Notes: generated by a model not told the origin, from the letters alone. A DNA stretch of 64,000 nucleotides from Deinococcus cellulosilyticus NBRC 106333 = KACC 11606 (GCF_007990775.1 NZ_BJXB01000007.1:124001-188000); one strand, 5' to 3'; shown: positions 52,201 to 60,880, numbered from the stretch's first letter. Numbers and translations are program-made.

Positions 52201-52923
52201 TCACTGCAACCCGTAGCCACCGAAAGTCAGGACAGCCAGTTTTTTGCCTGCTCCTGTTTTGGGGTTCAGTTGGAGCAGTTCCCGTCTGGAGGTGATGCCG
52301 TACAGGATGCCTTTGAATTCGGTCAGGCCAAAAATTTCCCGGAAGCCTGTGCTGCCCAGTTCATTCAGCTCAACCTGACCGTTGCTGCGGGTCATGGAAG
52401 CCAGGGTGTCTGGAGCATCAACAGCCCCCAGCGTCACATACAGACTGGAATTCCACTGGACAAGGTCTCCACTGACCCATTTCTGGGTGGGAATGCTTCC
52501 CAGTTTCTTCATGACGCGGGTGTCCAGATCGATGATGTAGAGGTCCTGGCCTTTTGCACCCACAAGTTCACCACTCAGGGTTGCAGTGAGGCTGTTGACC
52601 GGCACGAAACCCTCAAGTTTCAGCTGCTCGGTCTGGGCGGTGGTCTGGTCAATCTGGTACAGGCCGCTCTCCGTGACCCCATAAAGCACGGGTTCTGTGG
52701 CATTCGGGTCCTGCTGTGCCGTGATGAGGGCAATGTCAAGCATGGGCCCGGTGGTGTAATTCCCGATCAGGTGGCTTTTTCCTGTGGGCAGCTCCAGGGT
52801 GTAGAGCCCGGTGTCACTGCTGGCAAACACCTGCCCCTCCGGGGGGATGCTGATCGGGGGTTGATGGTTGCAGGCCACAAGCAGGGCCAGGGTGCCCATC
52901 CAGATGGAGAGGTTCTTTTGCAT
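52201..52923 (-). CDS. Lipoprotein with beta-propeller-like repeats
   Basis: 240 aa. Signal with lipobox LLVAC at the start. Repeated strand units end in Leu/Tyr (SDTGLYTLELPTGKSHLIG, VTESGLYQIDQTTAQTEQLKL, GAKGQDLYIIDLDTRVMKKLG, LYGITSRRELLQLNPKTGAGKKL), as in propeller or DUF4394-like proteins. It is probably surface-anchored and binds a ligand; no enzyme motif is seen. The start is one base after the stop of the upstream gene at 52925. Confidence 0.75.
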   Translation of the reverse strand: MQKNLSIWMGTLALLVACNHQPPISIPPEGQVFASSDTGLYTLELPTGKSHLIGNYTTGPMLDIALITAQQDPNATEPVLYGVTESGLYQIDQTTAQTEQLKLEGFVPVNSLTATLSGELVGAKGQDLYIIDLDTRVMKKLGSIPTQKWVSGDLVQWNSSLYVTLGAVDAPDTLASMTRSNGQVELNELGSTGFREIFGLTEFKGILYGITSRRELLQLNPKTGAGKKLAVLTFGGYGLQ

Positions 52924-52924
52924 T

Positions 52925-53329
52925 TCAGTCCTTCAGGTCGTCTCTGAGTCGGGTGAGGAGTTCCACCCCCAGATCATAACCGGGCCGCATGAAAACCAGT
53001 GTGACCATGCTCCAGTCCTGCACGGCGGCCACTTCCTGGCCTCCATCCAGCAGTTTCAGGTGTGGGTAAGCTCCGTATTCAACAAAGCAGTTGAAGTCAC
53101 GGGCAATCTGTTCCAGAGCAAGGGTGTTTTTCTCGTTCCAGCGCAGCACATAAGGCAGCATGAAGGCAGGTTTACCGCAACTGCCTCCCAGTCCGACCAG
53201 TTCCAGATCGGCCACCGTGGGAACTTCGTCTCGCAGCCTGACCCGCTCTAAAAAAAGTTCCCGGTCCCGGACCTGGGCAGGGGCGGCTTTCATGCTGGCG
53301 ACGTAACTTCCGACTTCAAGTTTGGTCAT
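52925..53329 (-). CDS. Uncharacterised 134-aa protein
   Basis: MTKLEVGSYVASMKAAPAQVRDRELFLERVRLRDEVPTVADLELVGLGG... AAGGACC lies just before the ATG. It has no signal peptide, so it is cytoplasmic; a single C (GGSCGKP) is present. The lipoprotein gene follows one base after its stop, so the two form an operon. An inverted repeat related to the oxidase operator lies 15-40 bp upstream, hinting at a shared metal regulon. The family is not recognised. Confidence 0.62.
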   Translation of the reverse strand: MTKLEVGSYVASMKAAPAQVRDRELFLERVRLRDEVPTVADLELVGLGGSCGKPAFMLPYVLRWNEKNTLALEQIARDFNCFVEYGAYPHLKLLDGGQEVAAVQDWSMVTLVFMRPGYDLGVELLTRLRDDLKD

Positions 53330-53343
53330 GGTGGTCCTTTCAA

Positions 53344-53367
53344 ATCCCCTGATCCTCTGAGGGGGAT
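53344..53367. promoter_or_regulatory. GC-rich inverted repeat before the 134-aa gene
   Basis: ATCCCCT (53344-53350) and AGGGGGAT (53360-53367) with a 9-nt centre. The half-sites match those of the oxidase operator, but the spacing differs. Confidence 0.4.
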
Positions 53368-53463
53368 ACTTGCTGTTCCCAAGGCCTTCCAGAGGCCACT
53401 GTCCAATTATTCCGCTGTTTTGCGGACAGATATTGTGACACCAGTTCCTTTTCCGACCTCATC

Positions 53464-53492
53464 TTGACACATCCCCCCAGGGGGGATATAAA
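53464..53492 (+). promoter_or_regulatory. Multicopper oxidase promoter with CsoR-like operator
   Basis: TTGACA (53464-53469) and TATAAA (53487-53492) are separated by 17 bp. ATCCCCCC-A-GGGGGGAT (53471-53487) is a perfect 17-bp palindrome that fills the spacer. C-run/G-run palindromes of this kind are the sites of CsoR/RcnR copper and nickel repressors. GGAG precedes the oxidase start. No csoR gene lies in the window. Confidence 0.8.
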
Positions 53493-53512
53493 GGATTCTA
53501 AAGGAGTTCCCC

Positions 53513-54961
53513 ATGAAACAGAGGCTCACTGCAGCAGCCCTGCTGACTGCCCTGTTGTCCAGTTGTGCCATGAAAAACCCGGATGTCATTTCGTATCAGG
53601 ACCCTGAGCCACTGGCAGGCCAGCGCAGTGGCAAAGCTGCCGAATTCACCCTCACCGCGCAGAAAAGCCGTCTGGACCTTGCAGGCCAGTCGGTGGAGGC
53701 CCTGACCTACAACGGCACGTTCCCGGGTCCTCTGCTGACCCTGAAAGCCGGAGAGGACGTGCGGATCACCCTCAAAAACAACCTCTCCGAGCCCACCAAC
53801 CTGCACCTGCACGGACTCCCCCTCTCTCCAGAGGTGGATGATCCTTTTGTGGTGGTCCCTCCCGGGGGATCTCACACCTACGCTTTCCAGGTGCCTGAAG
53901 AGGTGCATGGCACCTTCTGGTATCACACCCACACCCACGGGGCTTCTGCAGCACAACTGTTTTCAGGCCTGGCAGGACCACTGTTGGTGGAGGCAGCAAA
54001 GCCGAACAACCCCATTGAGCACATGGAGACCCACACGGTGGTCTTCAAGGACCTGCCAGGTGCGCAGCACGCAGACGACGGTGTCCTGATGAACGGACGT
54101 GAAAACACCCTGCTGGTCAATGGCCTTGTCTCTCCCACTTTGAAGACCGAAAACAGCTGGGTGCAGCTCCGCCTGATCAATGCCTCCAATGCCCGTTACC
54201 TGCGCCTGAAACTGGATGATGGCCTCTTGCAGGTGGTGGCCCGTGACGGCATCGACCTTCCAGGCATGGAACGGGCACAGGAACTGCTGCTGACCCCCGG
54301 CGAGCGGGCAGATGTGCTGGTCTCCTTGCAGGACCACCAGAACCTCAAACTGCAGAACCTGCCTTACGACCGTGGCGTGCACAGCATGGGGAGCCATTCG
54401 GGCCACACGGAGAGCAAGACAGCTGTGGTCCTGACCCTGCAGGGGCCACAGAAACCTGGAGCCAGCGTTCCCCGCGTTGAAACTGCACCTCCACCCTTTT
54501 TACAACTGCAGGGCAATGAAAAAGTGCGGAAAGTGATCCTGCAGGAAACCATGCAGCCCGTGAAGTTCTTCATCAACGGACGCAGCTTCGACATGAACCG
54601 GGTGGATTTCCATGTCTCCGAGGGCAGCACCGAAATCTGGGAATTGCAGAACACCACCGAAATGGACCACCCTTTCCACCTCCACACCTTCCCAATGCAG
54701 CTGATTCGCATCGGTGGCAAGGAGGTCCCTCCGGTCTGGAAGGACACCGTGAACATCCCGAAAAACAGCACCGTCACTGTGGCCGTGCACTTCAAAGGCT
54801 TCACGGGCAAGACCGTTTTCCACTGTCACATCGCCGAGCATGAAGAAGCCGGGATGATGGGTCTTCTTCAGGTGCATCCCTCTGGGACAGCACTCCCGGC
54901 CTCTCTGGAGCCCATTGAACCCACAGTGGGTCCAGGAGAAGACGCACAACACGGGCACTGA
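53513..54961 (+). CDS. Multicopper oxidase (CueO/CopA-like) lipoprotein
   Basis: 482 aa. The signal ends with lipobox LLSSC. Three cupredoxin domains are present, and all four copper motifs are intact: HLHG (near residue 102), HTHTH (near 139), HPFHLH (near 385) and HCHIAEHEEAGMM (near 439) with the type-1 Cys, His and Met. It probably oxidises Cu(I) to Cu(II) or phenols on the cell surface and protects against copper. The unusual promoter with a CsoR-like site agrees with copper control. A His-rich HSMGSHSGH loop and an HGH tail may bind extra copper. Confidence 0.95.
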   Translation: MKQRLTAAALLTALLSSCAMKNPDVISYQDPEPLAGQRSGKAAEFTLTAQKSRLDLAGQSVEALTYNGTFPGPLLTLKAGEDVRITLKNNLSEPTNLHLHGLPLSPEVDDPFVVVPPGGSHTYAFQVPEEVHGTFWYHTHTHGASAAQLFSGLAGPLLVEAAKPNNPIEHMETHTVVFKDLPGAQHADDGVLMNGRENTLLVNGLVSPTLKTENSWVQLRLINASNARYLRLKLDDGLLQVVARDGIDLPGMERAQELLLTPGERADVLVSLQDHQNLKLQNLPYDRGVHSMGSHSGHTESKTAVVLTLQGPQKPGASVPRVETAPPPFLQLQGNEKVRKVILQETMQPVKFFINGRSFDMNRVDFHVSEGSTEIWELQNTTEMDHPFHLHTFPMQLIRIGGKEVPPVWKDTVNIPKNSTVTVAVHFKGFTGKTVFHCHIAEHEEAGMMGLLQVHPSGTALPASLEPIEPTVGPGEDAQHGH

Positions 54962-55006
54962 AAGCTGCACCTCAACGGGCACGAAAATTCAAAAGGGGTT
55001 TGATCC

Positions 55007-56110
55007 ATGAATCAGAAACACATTCTCGTTGTCGGTGGATATGGCAAGGTGGGAGGCACTGCAGCACGCTGGCTTTCCAGTGAAGTGAAACAGAAGGTGG
55101 TGGTGGCAGGGCGCAACCTTTCTGCAGCCGAACAGATGGTCAGAGAAAGTGGCGGCAACCTGCAAGCCAGATTCCTGGACCTGCACAGGCCCGAGCAACA
55201 CAATGCGGCCCTGCAGGATGTTGGACTGGTGATGATGTGTGTGGAGCAGACCGATCTGGGATTTGTGGAGGCCTGCATCCGCAATGGGGTGCATTATGTG
55301 GACATCACCGCCACGCACAACTTCATGCAGCAGGTGGAAACCCTGAATTCAGAAGCACAGCACGCCGGGGTCAACGTGGTGCTCAGTGTGGGTCTGGCTC
55401 CAGGACTGACCAACCTGATGGCCGCACATGCCCTTCAGGAATTTGATCAGGTGGACCGTTTGAACCTCAGCATCTTGCTGGGTCTGGGAGAAAAGCACGG
55501 CGACATGGCTGTGGACTGGACCGTACACAACCTGATCCACCCTTTTGAGGAGGACAGGCAGGGCAGAACGCGCACCATCCAGCCTTTCACAGAAAGACAT
55601 CCTGCTGACTTTGCCGCTCCTTACGGGAAGCGCCAGGCCTACCGATTCAATTTTGCAGACCAGCATGTGCTGCGCCGCACTTTGCAGGTGCCTGACATCC
55701 GAACCCACCTGTGCTTTGACTCTGCGCCCCTCACCGATCTGGTGGCCCTTCTGGGTGGACTGGGGGTCTTCAGGCTTGCGGGGCAATGGAAACTGCAGGG
55801 GCTTCTCCGGCAGGTGTTTGCCAGGGTGCATGCAGGAACAGATGTGTTTGGGATTGCTGTGGATGCCCACGGAACAAAAGCTGGACAGCCCTTTCACCTC
55901 CAGACCAGTCTGTTGGGGCACAACGAGGCCCGCATGACCGGGCTCATGGCAGGATGGGTGGCCCGTGAGTTGATGGGCCGGGCCTTTCCTGCAGGGGTGC
56001 ACCACATTGAACAGCTGTTTGATCCTTCCCGTGCCCTGCACTTCGCCACCCAGCAGGGATGCCAGTTGCATGTGCCTTCCGGGAAGCGCCACAGCAGCCC
56101 CACAACCTGA
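55007..56110 (+). CDS. Saccharopine-dehydrogenase-like NAD(P)-binding protein
   Basis: 367 aa. N-terminal Rossmann motif ILVVGGYGKVGGTAARWL, then GLVMMCVEQ, DITATHNFMQQV and LSVGLAPGLTNLMAAHAL, as in the saccharopine-dehydrogenase/homospermidine-synthase-like group. The catalytic role is unknown in most bacterial members. AAGGGG lies upstream of the ATG. It is 45 bp after the oxidase gene on the same strand, with no terminator seen, so it may share the copper-responsive message. Confidence 0.85.
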   Translation: MNQKHILVVGGYGKVGGTAARWLSSEVKQKVVVAGRNLSAAEQMVRESGGNLQARFLDLHRPEQHNAALQDVGLVMMCVEQTDLGFVEACIRNGVHYVDITATHNFMQQVETLNSEAQHAGVNVVLSVGLAPGLTNLMAAHALQEFDQVDRLNLSILLGLGEKHGDMAVDWTVHNLIHPFEEDRQGRTRTIQPFTERHPADFAAPYGKRQAYRFNFADQHVLRRTLQVPDIRTHLCFDSAPLTDLVALLGGLGVFRLAGQWKLQGLLRQVFARVHAGTDVFGIAVDAHGTKAGQPFHLQTSLLGHNEARMTGLMAGWVARELMGRAFPAGVHHIEQLFDPSRALHFATQQGCQLHVPSGKRHSSPTT

Positions 56111-56187
56111 CAGCTTCCAGCGGTCTGGGGTTCACCTCACAGCATCCTCTGAACTGATCCCTCAGACTGGAGCAGGAAGGAGTGACC

Positions 56188-56604
56188 ATGAACCAGAACA
56201 ACAATCTGCCGCCTTTGCCAGCCACAGAAGATGAATGGCGGGCAAAGCTCACCCCCGAGCAGTTCCGTGTGCTGCGTCAGGCGGGAACCGAACGGGCCTT
56301 CACCGGAAAGTACGTTGACACGGACGTGAACGGTGTGTACCGCTGTGCGGCCTGCGGAAATGTGCTTTTTGAAAGTTCCAGCAAATACCACTCCGGATGC
56401 GGCTGGCCCAGCTTCACCGAAACCGTCCGTCCAGAGGCTGTGGAGTTGCTGGAGGACCGCTCACACGGCATGGTTCGCACCGAGGTGCGCTGTGCAAGGT
56501 GCCACTCCCATCTGGGCCACGTGTTCGAGGATGGCCCGAGGGACCGTGGAGGCTTGCGTTACTGCATGAACAGCGTTGCGCTGGATCTGGAAACAGAAAC
56601 CTGA
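56188..56604 (+). CDS. msrB: Peptide methionine-R-sulfoxide reductase
   Basis: 138 aa from the ATG after GGAAGGAG; a GTG 6 nt earlier is in frame. MsrB motifs: two CxxC zinc pairs (CAAC and CARC), HSGCGWPSF, HLGHVF, and RYCMNS with the catalytic Cys. It reduces methionine-R-sulfoxide in proteins with thioredoxin. Placing it after a copper oxidase fits an oxidative-stress theme. No msrA is in the window. Confidence 0.97.
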   Translation: MNQNNNLPPLPATEDEWRAKLTPEQFRVLRQAGTERAFTGKYVDTDVNGVYRCAACGNVLFESSSKYHSGCGWPSFTETVRPEAVELLEDRSHGMVRTEVRCARCHSHLGHVFEDGPRDRGGLRYCMNSVALDLETET

Positions 56605-56608
56605 AACA

Positions 56609-57577
56609 TCAGAACTGCTGCAAAGCCCCGGTGTTCTGCACAGCCTTTTCGCCCACGAGGGTCAGGGAGTCTTTCCACAGGCGCTCTGCCTTCTGGGCGT
56701 CCCGGGCCAGGTCTGAAGGTTCGATGGGCAGGGCACGGGGTCTGCGGCCTCCCTGGGTGAAGTACTGCCCGGTGGAGGTGGCGTACCCGGGGTCGGTCAC
56801 CAGCAGGGCGAGGTGTCTTCCTGAGCGTCTGGCGGTGCTGGCAAAATCCGGGAACAGGGTGGGCAGCAGTGAGGTGCCCAGACGGAAAATCAGCTGCAGA
56901 AAAGCAGGGTGATCCCGAAACAGTCCTGTTTCCGGCATCAGGCCCGGATCAAAGGCATGGACTGTGATGCCCTGATTTTTGAACGTGCGGGCCAGATGGA
57001 GGGCCGTTTGCAGGTTGGCCAGTTTGCTGGTGGAGTAGAGGCGCATGGCCTGCCGTCTTGCAGAATCCTTTTCAGGCAATCTGGCGTGGGCAAGGTCTGC
57101 TGCCGGAAGGTCATATGGAGGGGGGTATCCTCCGCCAGAACGCGGATCATGGGTGCCACTGCTGACCAGAATCAGGCGGGCCTCCTGCTCCAGGTGGGGC
57201 AGCAAGCGATGGAGCAGCAGGACATGGCCCAGGTGGTTGGTTCCAAAAGTCGCTTCAAAACCGTCTCTGGTGCGCTGGTGGGGGTTGCCATACTGGAGCC
57301 CTGCATTGGCAATCAGGGCCTGGAGGGGCAGCAGGTTCAGCCGCTTCAGGTGCTCTGGCAATTTGCGCACCGACTGCAGGTCTGCAAGGTCGAGGGGCAC
57401 AGCATGCACTTCATTGTTGCCGGTGTCCTTTCGGATCTGTTGTGCTGCTTTTTCTGCTGAGTCTGCAGAACGGGAGGTGATGACGACCCTCCAGCCTGCT
57501 TGTGCGATTTCCTGTGCGGTGTGTTTGCCAAGTCCTGCTGTCCCACCAGTGATGAGCACGGTTCTGGACGGGCTCAT
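56609..57577 (-). CDS. SDR-family oxidoreductase (retinol-dehydrogenase-like)
   Basis: 322 aa. Cofactor loop TGGTAGLGKHTAQ, NAGLQYGN, SSGTHDP and catalytic YSTSK. The build is like that of the SDR at 20221-21153, so the two are probably related. Substrate unknown. It is divergent from the TetR gene at 57670, whose three operator boxes start 19 bp upstream of its ATG, so it is likely repressed by that TetR protein. Confidence 0.88.
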   Translation of the reverse strand: MSPSRTVLITGGTAGLGKHTAQEIAQAGWRVVITSRSADSAEKAAQQIRKDTGNNEVHAVPLDLADLQSVRKLPEHLKRLNLLPLQALIANAGLQYGNPHQRTRDGFEATFGTNHLGHVLLLHRLLPHLEQEARLILVSSGTHDPRSGGGYPPPYDLPAADLAHARLPEKDSARRQAMRLYSTSKLANLQTALHLARTFKNQGITVHAFDPGLMPETGLFRDHPAFLQLIFRLGTSLLPTLFPDFASTARRSGRHLALLVTDPGYATSTGQYFTQGGRRPRALPIEPSDLARDAQKAERLWKDSLTLVGEKAVQNTGALQQF

Positions 57578-57595
57578 GAGAGCTCCAGACTTTGA

Positions 57596-57667
57596 TGTAC
57601 AGTGTACAGTTTCATGATGTACAGCGTACAGTTATAGCGGGTTGCTGTCAAGATGTACACTGTACAG
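57596..57667. promoter_or_regulatory. Three operator boxes between SDR and TetR genes
   Basis: TGTACAGTGTACAG (57596-57609), TGTACAGCGTACAG (57618-57631) and TGTACACTGTACAG (57654-57667) are nearly identical. Each has two TGTAC half-sites. The third covers the TACACT box (57656-57661) of the tetR promoter, whose ATG is 8 nt further; the first lies at the 5' end of the SDR gene. Confidence 0.8.
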
Positions 57668-57669
57668 TG

Positions 57670-58227
57670 ATGCCGCAGCCCCCCAAAACCGACCCCGAAA
57701 CCATCCTGCAGACCGCCTTGCAAACCGTTGAACGAGACGGACCCCAGGCCCTTACCGTGCGCGCCCTGGCCCGTGACCTTGGCCTGTCCCAGAATGCCCT
57801 GTACTGGCACTACCCGAGCCGCACCGCCCTGCTGGAAGCCGTCATCCGCAGAGGCCTGGAAGAACTGCTTGACCAGCTCAAAAATGCCACCCCTCAGGCA
57901 AAAGCCCTCTCAGACCTGCTCCCCGTTGCAGAAACCTACCTGCAGTTCGCGCAGGAGAGGCCAAAGCTGTACGCCCTGATGACCTCACCGGTGGAAGACT
58001 CCGGGATGAGCCGTCCCCTGTGGACCTACACCACAGACCTGCTTGCACCCTTTGTCGGCGCAGATCGTGCCCCAGAAGCCGCCGTGGCCCTGTGGTCCTA
58101 CCTGCATGGGGCCGCGTCCCTGCGTCCACTGCTTCCCCTGAAAGAAGGCAAACCCGAATCTGGGCTGCACCTGGGGCTTCAGGCGCTCATCAGAGGGCTT
58201 GGTGCCCTGTCTGAATCCCAGAGCTGA
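57670..58227 (+). CDS. TetR-family repressor
   Basis: 185 aa from MPQPPKTDPETI, directly after the third operator box; an upstream frame crosses the operators and is not coding. N-terminal HTH QTALQTVERDGPQALTVRALARDLGLSQNALYWHYPSRTALLEAVI. The ligand domain is of the TetR_C group with AALWSYLHGAASLRPLL-type helices. It probably represses itself and the divergent SDR gene. Message likely leaderless (TACACT 8 nt upstream). Confidence 0.92.
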   Translation: MPQPPKTDPETILQTALQTVERDGPQALTVRALARDLGLSQNALYWHYPSRTALLEAVIRRGLEELLDQLKNATPQAKALSDLLPVAETYLQFAQERPKLYALMTSPVEDSGMSRPLWTYTTDLLAPFVGADRAPEAAVALWSYLHGAASLRPLLPLKEGKPESGLHLGLQALIRGLGALSESQS

Positions 58228-58228
58228 T

Positions 58229-60055
58229 TCACATTTCCAGACACCCTGGAAGAGACACCACCACTGTGGTGCCCAGGCCCACCTGGCTCTCCAGCCAGAT
58301 TTCGCCCCCGTGGGCCTCCACAATCCAGCGGGCAATGGGCAGGCCCAGTCCGGTGCCTCCCGGGTCCTGACCCAGACGGCTGGAATCCGCCCGGAAATAG
58401 CGCTCAAAGACCCTGGGGAGGTCCTCCTGCCGGATGCCGATTCCAGTGTCCTGCACTTTCAGGATGGCGCGATCTCCCTCACGGGCCAGAGTGAGGCTGA
58501 CCTCTCCTCCTGCTGGTGTGTACTTCAAGGCGTTCTCGGTGAGGATCACCAGCAGTTGCTTCAGACGCTCCGGGTCTCCCTGCACCGTGCAGGGGGCAAC
58601 CTCACCCAGCAGCAAGTCATGGTTGCCCTTCAGGGGCTCGAATTCCCGCAAGAGGTCCTGCAGCATCACATCCAGCCGCACATCGGTTTCCAGCAGCAGA
58701 ATGCCCCGGTCTGCACGGGCCAGACTGAGCAGGTCGGACACCAGCCGCCCCAGCCGCACCGCTTCACGGTGACAGTCCTGCAGGATTTCCTGCTTCTCCT
58801 CTGCTGGAATGTCAGGGTAGCGGAGGAGCACCTCCAGGTTGCCCTGAATGCCTGCAATGGGCGTCTTGATCTCATGGGACGCGTCCGAAACGAAACGCTT
58901 GTGGCCTTCCAGCAGGGCCTGCATCTGGCGGTCCCGCTCCTTGAGGAGAATCTCGGCTTCCTTGCGGTCGGTGATGTCGATGCCCACACTCAGGGATTCC
59001 AGTGGCCCTCCTGCTTCATCCCGCGAAAAAACCGTGCTGCGTCCAAAAAGCCAGCGCCACCTGCCATCTTTGTGCTTCAGGCGGTACTCGTCCTCGATGC
59101 TCTCGCCGTCCTTGAGGGCACGGATGCGGTCATAGATGGTCAGGAACTTTTGCAGGTCTTCTGGCGGCACCAGCATGAACTGCTGCTGCATGTTCATCTG
59201 CTCGATTTCCTCATGGGTGTACCCGATCACAGCACTGGCATACCGGTTGCGGAACACCACCTTGCCGGTTTTGAGGTTGCGGATCTGGATGGTCACCGGA
59301 ATGTCCTCGGTGACCTTCTGCAGAAAATCCGTCTGTTCCTGCGCATGCTGCTCGGCATTCTTCTGCTCTGTGATGTTCAGGGAGGCATTCCCCACCGCCA
59401 GGATGCGCCCATCTCTGGACTTGATGGGAAAATGAAAACTCCTCCACCATTCCCCTCTGGGGGTGAAATACTCCTGCGAAGGAAGAGCCTCTCCGGTGGC
59501 AAGAATCGTCTCGAAGATCCTTCTGAAGGTTTCGCTGAAGTGTGGGGTTACCTCAGAGACCGTGCGGCCCAGATAAGCCTCACGGGTGGTGCGCGAGGCC
59601 ATCTCCTGGTACCGGTTCATCAGTTTGATTTCTCCATCCAGGCCCATCACATTGATCGCCAGAGGGATGTGCTCCAGAATCGAAGTCAGGTGGTCGCTGC
59701 TGGACTCCAGCACGGTGATTCTGCCCAGCCATCCCGTGACCTCACCCTGGTGTTCAATGGGGTCCATGGTGAGTTCATGCCAGGAGGCGTCATGCGCAGC
59801 CCGGAAAGTCAGATTGAAAGGAAGGTTCTGGTGGGTGTGGTGGTACAGCAGGGTCCCGAAATGCACATGGTCCTCTTCATGCACAATGTCCAGCAGCATC
59901 TGCTGCGGATGCTGGCCCAGCGGAAAAACCGCCAGCAGTTTCTGGTTGGGAATCAGGCCACTGCCATCCAGGCGGCACACAAAAGCAGGCTCACGCAAGG
60001 CCTGCAGCACCTGATGGGCTGAGAGGTCTGGCAGCAAGGATGGATGTTGAGCCAT
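58229..60055 (-). CDS. Orphan soluble PAS-domain histidine kinase
   Basis: 608 aa with no membrane helix. Three PAS-like domains span ~1-380 (last: RLKHKDGRWRWLFGRSTVFSRDE...GIDITDRKEAE, a PAC motif), then the H-box DASHEIKTPIAGIQGNLE, N-box LTENALKYTP, G1 DTGIGI and G2 GGTGLGLPIA. The sensing is therefore cytoplasmic. Neither a response regulator nor a receiver domain is adjacent. AAAGGAGAAA precedes the ATG. Its stop codon begins 2 bp after the convergent tetR stop. Confidence 0.95.
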   Translation of the reverse strand: MAQHPSLLPDLSAHQVLQALREPAFVCRLDGSGLIPNQKLLAVFPLGQHPQQMLLDIVHEEDHVHFGTLLYHHTHQNLPFNLTFRAAHDASWHELTMDPIEHQGEVTGWLGRITVLESSSDHLTSILEHIPLAINVMGLDGEIKLMNRYQEMASRTTREAYLGRTVSEVTPHFSETFRRIFETILATGEALPSQEYFTPRGEWWRSFHFPIKSRDGRILAVGNASLNITEQKNAEQHAQEQTDFLQKVTEDIPVTIQIRNLKTGKVVFRNRYASAVIGYTHEEIEQMNMQQQFMLVPPEDLQKFLTIYDRIRALKDGESIEDEYRLKHKDGRWRWLFGRSTVFSRDEAGGPLESLSVGIDITDRKEAEILLKERDRQMQALLEGHKRFVSDASHEIKTPIAGIQGNLEVLLRYPDIPAEEKQEILQDCHREAVRLGRLVSDLLSLARADRGILLLETDVRLDVMLQDLLREFEPLKGNHDLLLGEVAPCTVQGDPERLKQLLVILTENALKYTPAGGEVSLTLAREGDRAILKVQDTGIGIRQEDLPRVFERYFRADSSRLGQDPGGTGLGLPIARWIVEAHGGEIWLESQVGLGTTVVVSLPGCLEM

Positions 60056-60538
60056 GCGTTTCTCCTTTGAAATCCGGTGTAAACCACGCCCGATTGGTTT
60101 TCAGTGTACCCAAAGTGCTGCCTGCAAGGTGGAACAAGGCTTACTGCCTGTTGGGTGAGGGCAGAGTCGCTGACAGGTCATTGTCGTTGCAGAAAGCCGT
60201 CAGCCATCAGCATTCAGCTGTCAGCACCAAAACACAACCATGCTTGCATTTGAGGCAAACAAACCAGACATTTAGCTTTTCAGTACAGAAAAATCCTTCT
60301 TTGACCCGCTGCGAAAGCACAAGGAAATCTTTTGCTGATGGCTGAACGCTGAACGCTCCACACCACCTCCCCATCAGCGGCTTTGTGCTCGCCCGGACCT
60401 TTGACCCAGGTCAAGGACAGATGCACCCCTGGCATGCTCCAATGGGGACAGATTTCCCTGATTTCCCGGAGGTTCCATGACCCCTGTCCCTTCACATCCC
60501 GTGTGTCCCTTTCCCGTGCTGCCCTTCAGGAGCACCCC
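60056..60538. other. 483-bp intergenic region with inverted-repeat element
   Basis: No convincing gene lies here. The kinase's ribosome site is at the left end and the CAGGAG site of the next gene at the right end. Between them is a palindromic element (next entry). Confidence 0.5.
60192..60360. repeat. MITE-like element with inverted ends
   Basis: TCAGCCATCAGC (60200-60211) and GCTGATGGCTGA (60334-60345) are perfect 12-bp inverted repeats about 120 bp apart, set in longer imperfect inverted ends that repeat GCTGA and CAGC units. The inside is AT-richer and non-coding. The layout fits a small non-autonomous element or a mobile repeat; I see no target-site duplication for certain. Confidence 0.5.
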
Positions 60539-60880
60539 ATGACCCAGAAGCCTTCCCTCCAAAAAGACTGGAGGCGCTTTGCGGTGGTCCCTGAAGGCAT
60601 CCAGCAGTTCGCGCTGAACGGCTGGTTCGCCACCTGGCCGGACCTGCACCTGCTGGCCGTGGTGTGCCGTCATGGGCGACTGGAGGTGCTGGAGTTCTGC
60701 TGGCAGGGTGAGGTGTTCCGGGTGCAGGTGCAGGAGGATGAAATCTGGCTGTTCTGCCAGAACCCACGCTGTTCGCGGGTGCAGCAGCAGGTCCTGCAGC
60801 ACTTGCTGAACAATGCAAAATCCGGCGTGTGGACTGCACCTGCCCCTCAAAGGTCACGGGTGCAGGCCAGATCTGTGTAA
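60539..60880 (+). CDS. Uncharacterised 113-aa protein
   Basis: 113 aa from MTQKPSLQKDWRRFAVVPEG, with CAGGAG upstream. The reading (ALNGWFATWPDLHLLAVVCRHGRLEVLEFCWQGEVFRVQVQEDEIWLFCQNPRC) has alternating strands and several Cys and Trp, then a short helical C-terminus with a basic tail (APQRSRVQARSV). I do not recognise the family. Confidence 0.58.
   Translation: MTQKPSLQKDWRRFAVVPEGIQQFALNGWFATWPDLHLLAVVCRHGRLEVLEFCWQGEVFRVQVQEDEIWLFCQNPRCSRVQQQVLQHLLNNAKSGVWTAPAPQRSRVQARSV

Noticed and set aside
58199..60022. 607-residue plus-strand open frame
   Set aside because: Fully antisense to the PAS histidine kinase, no ribosome site, composition of a shadow frame.
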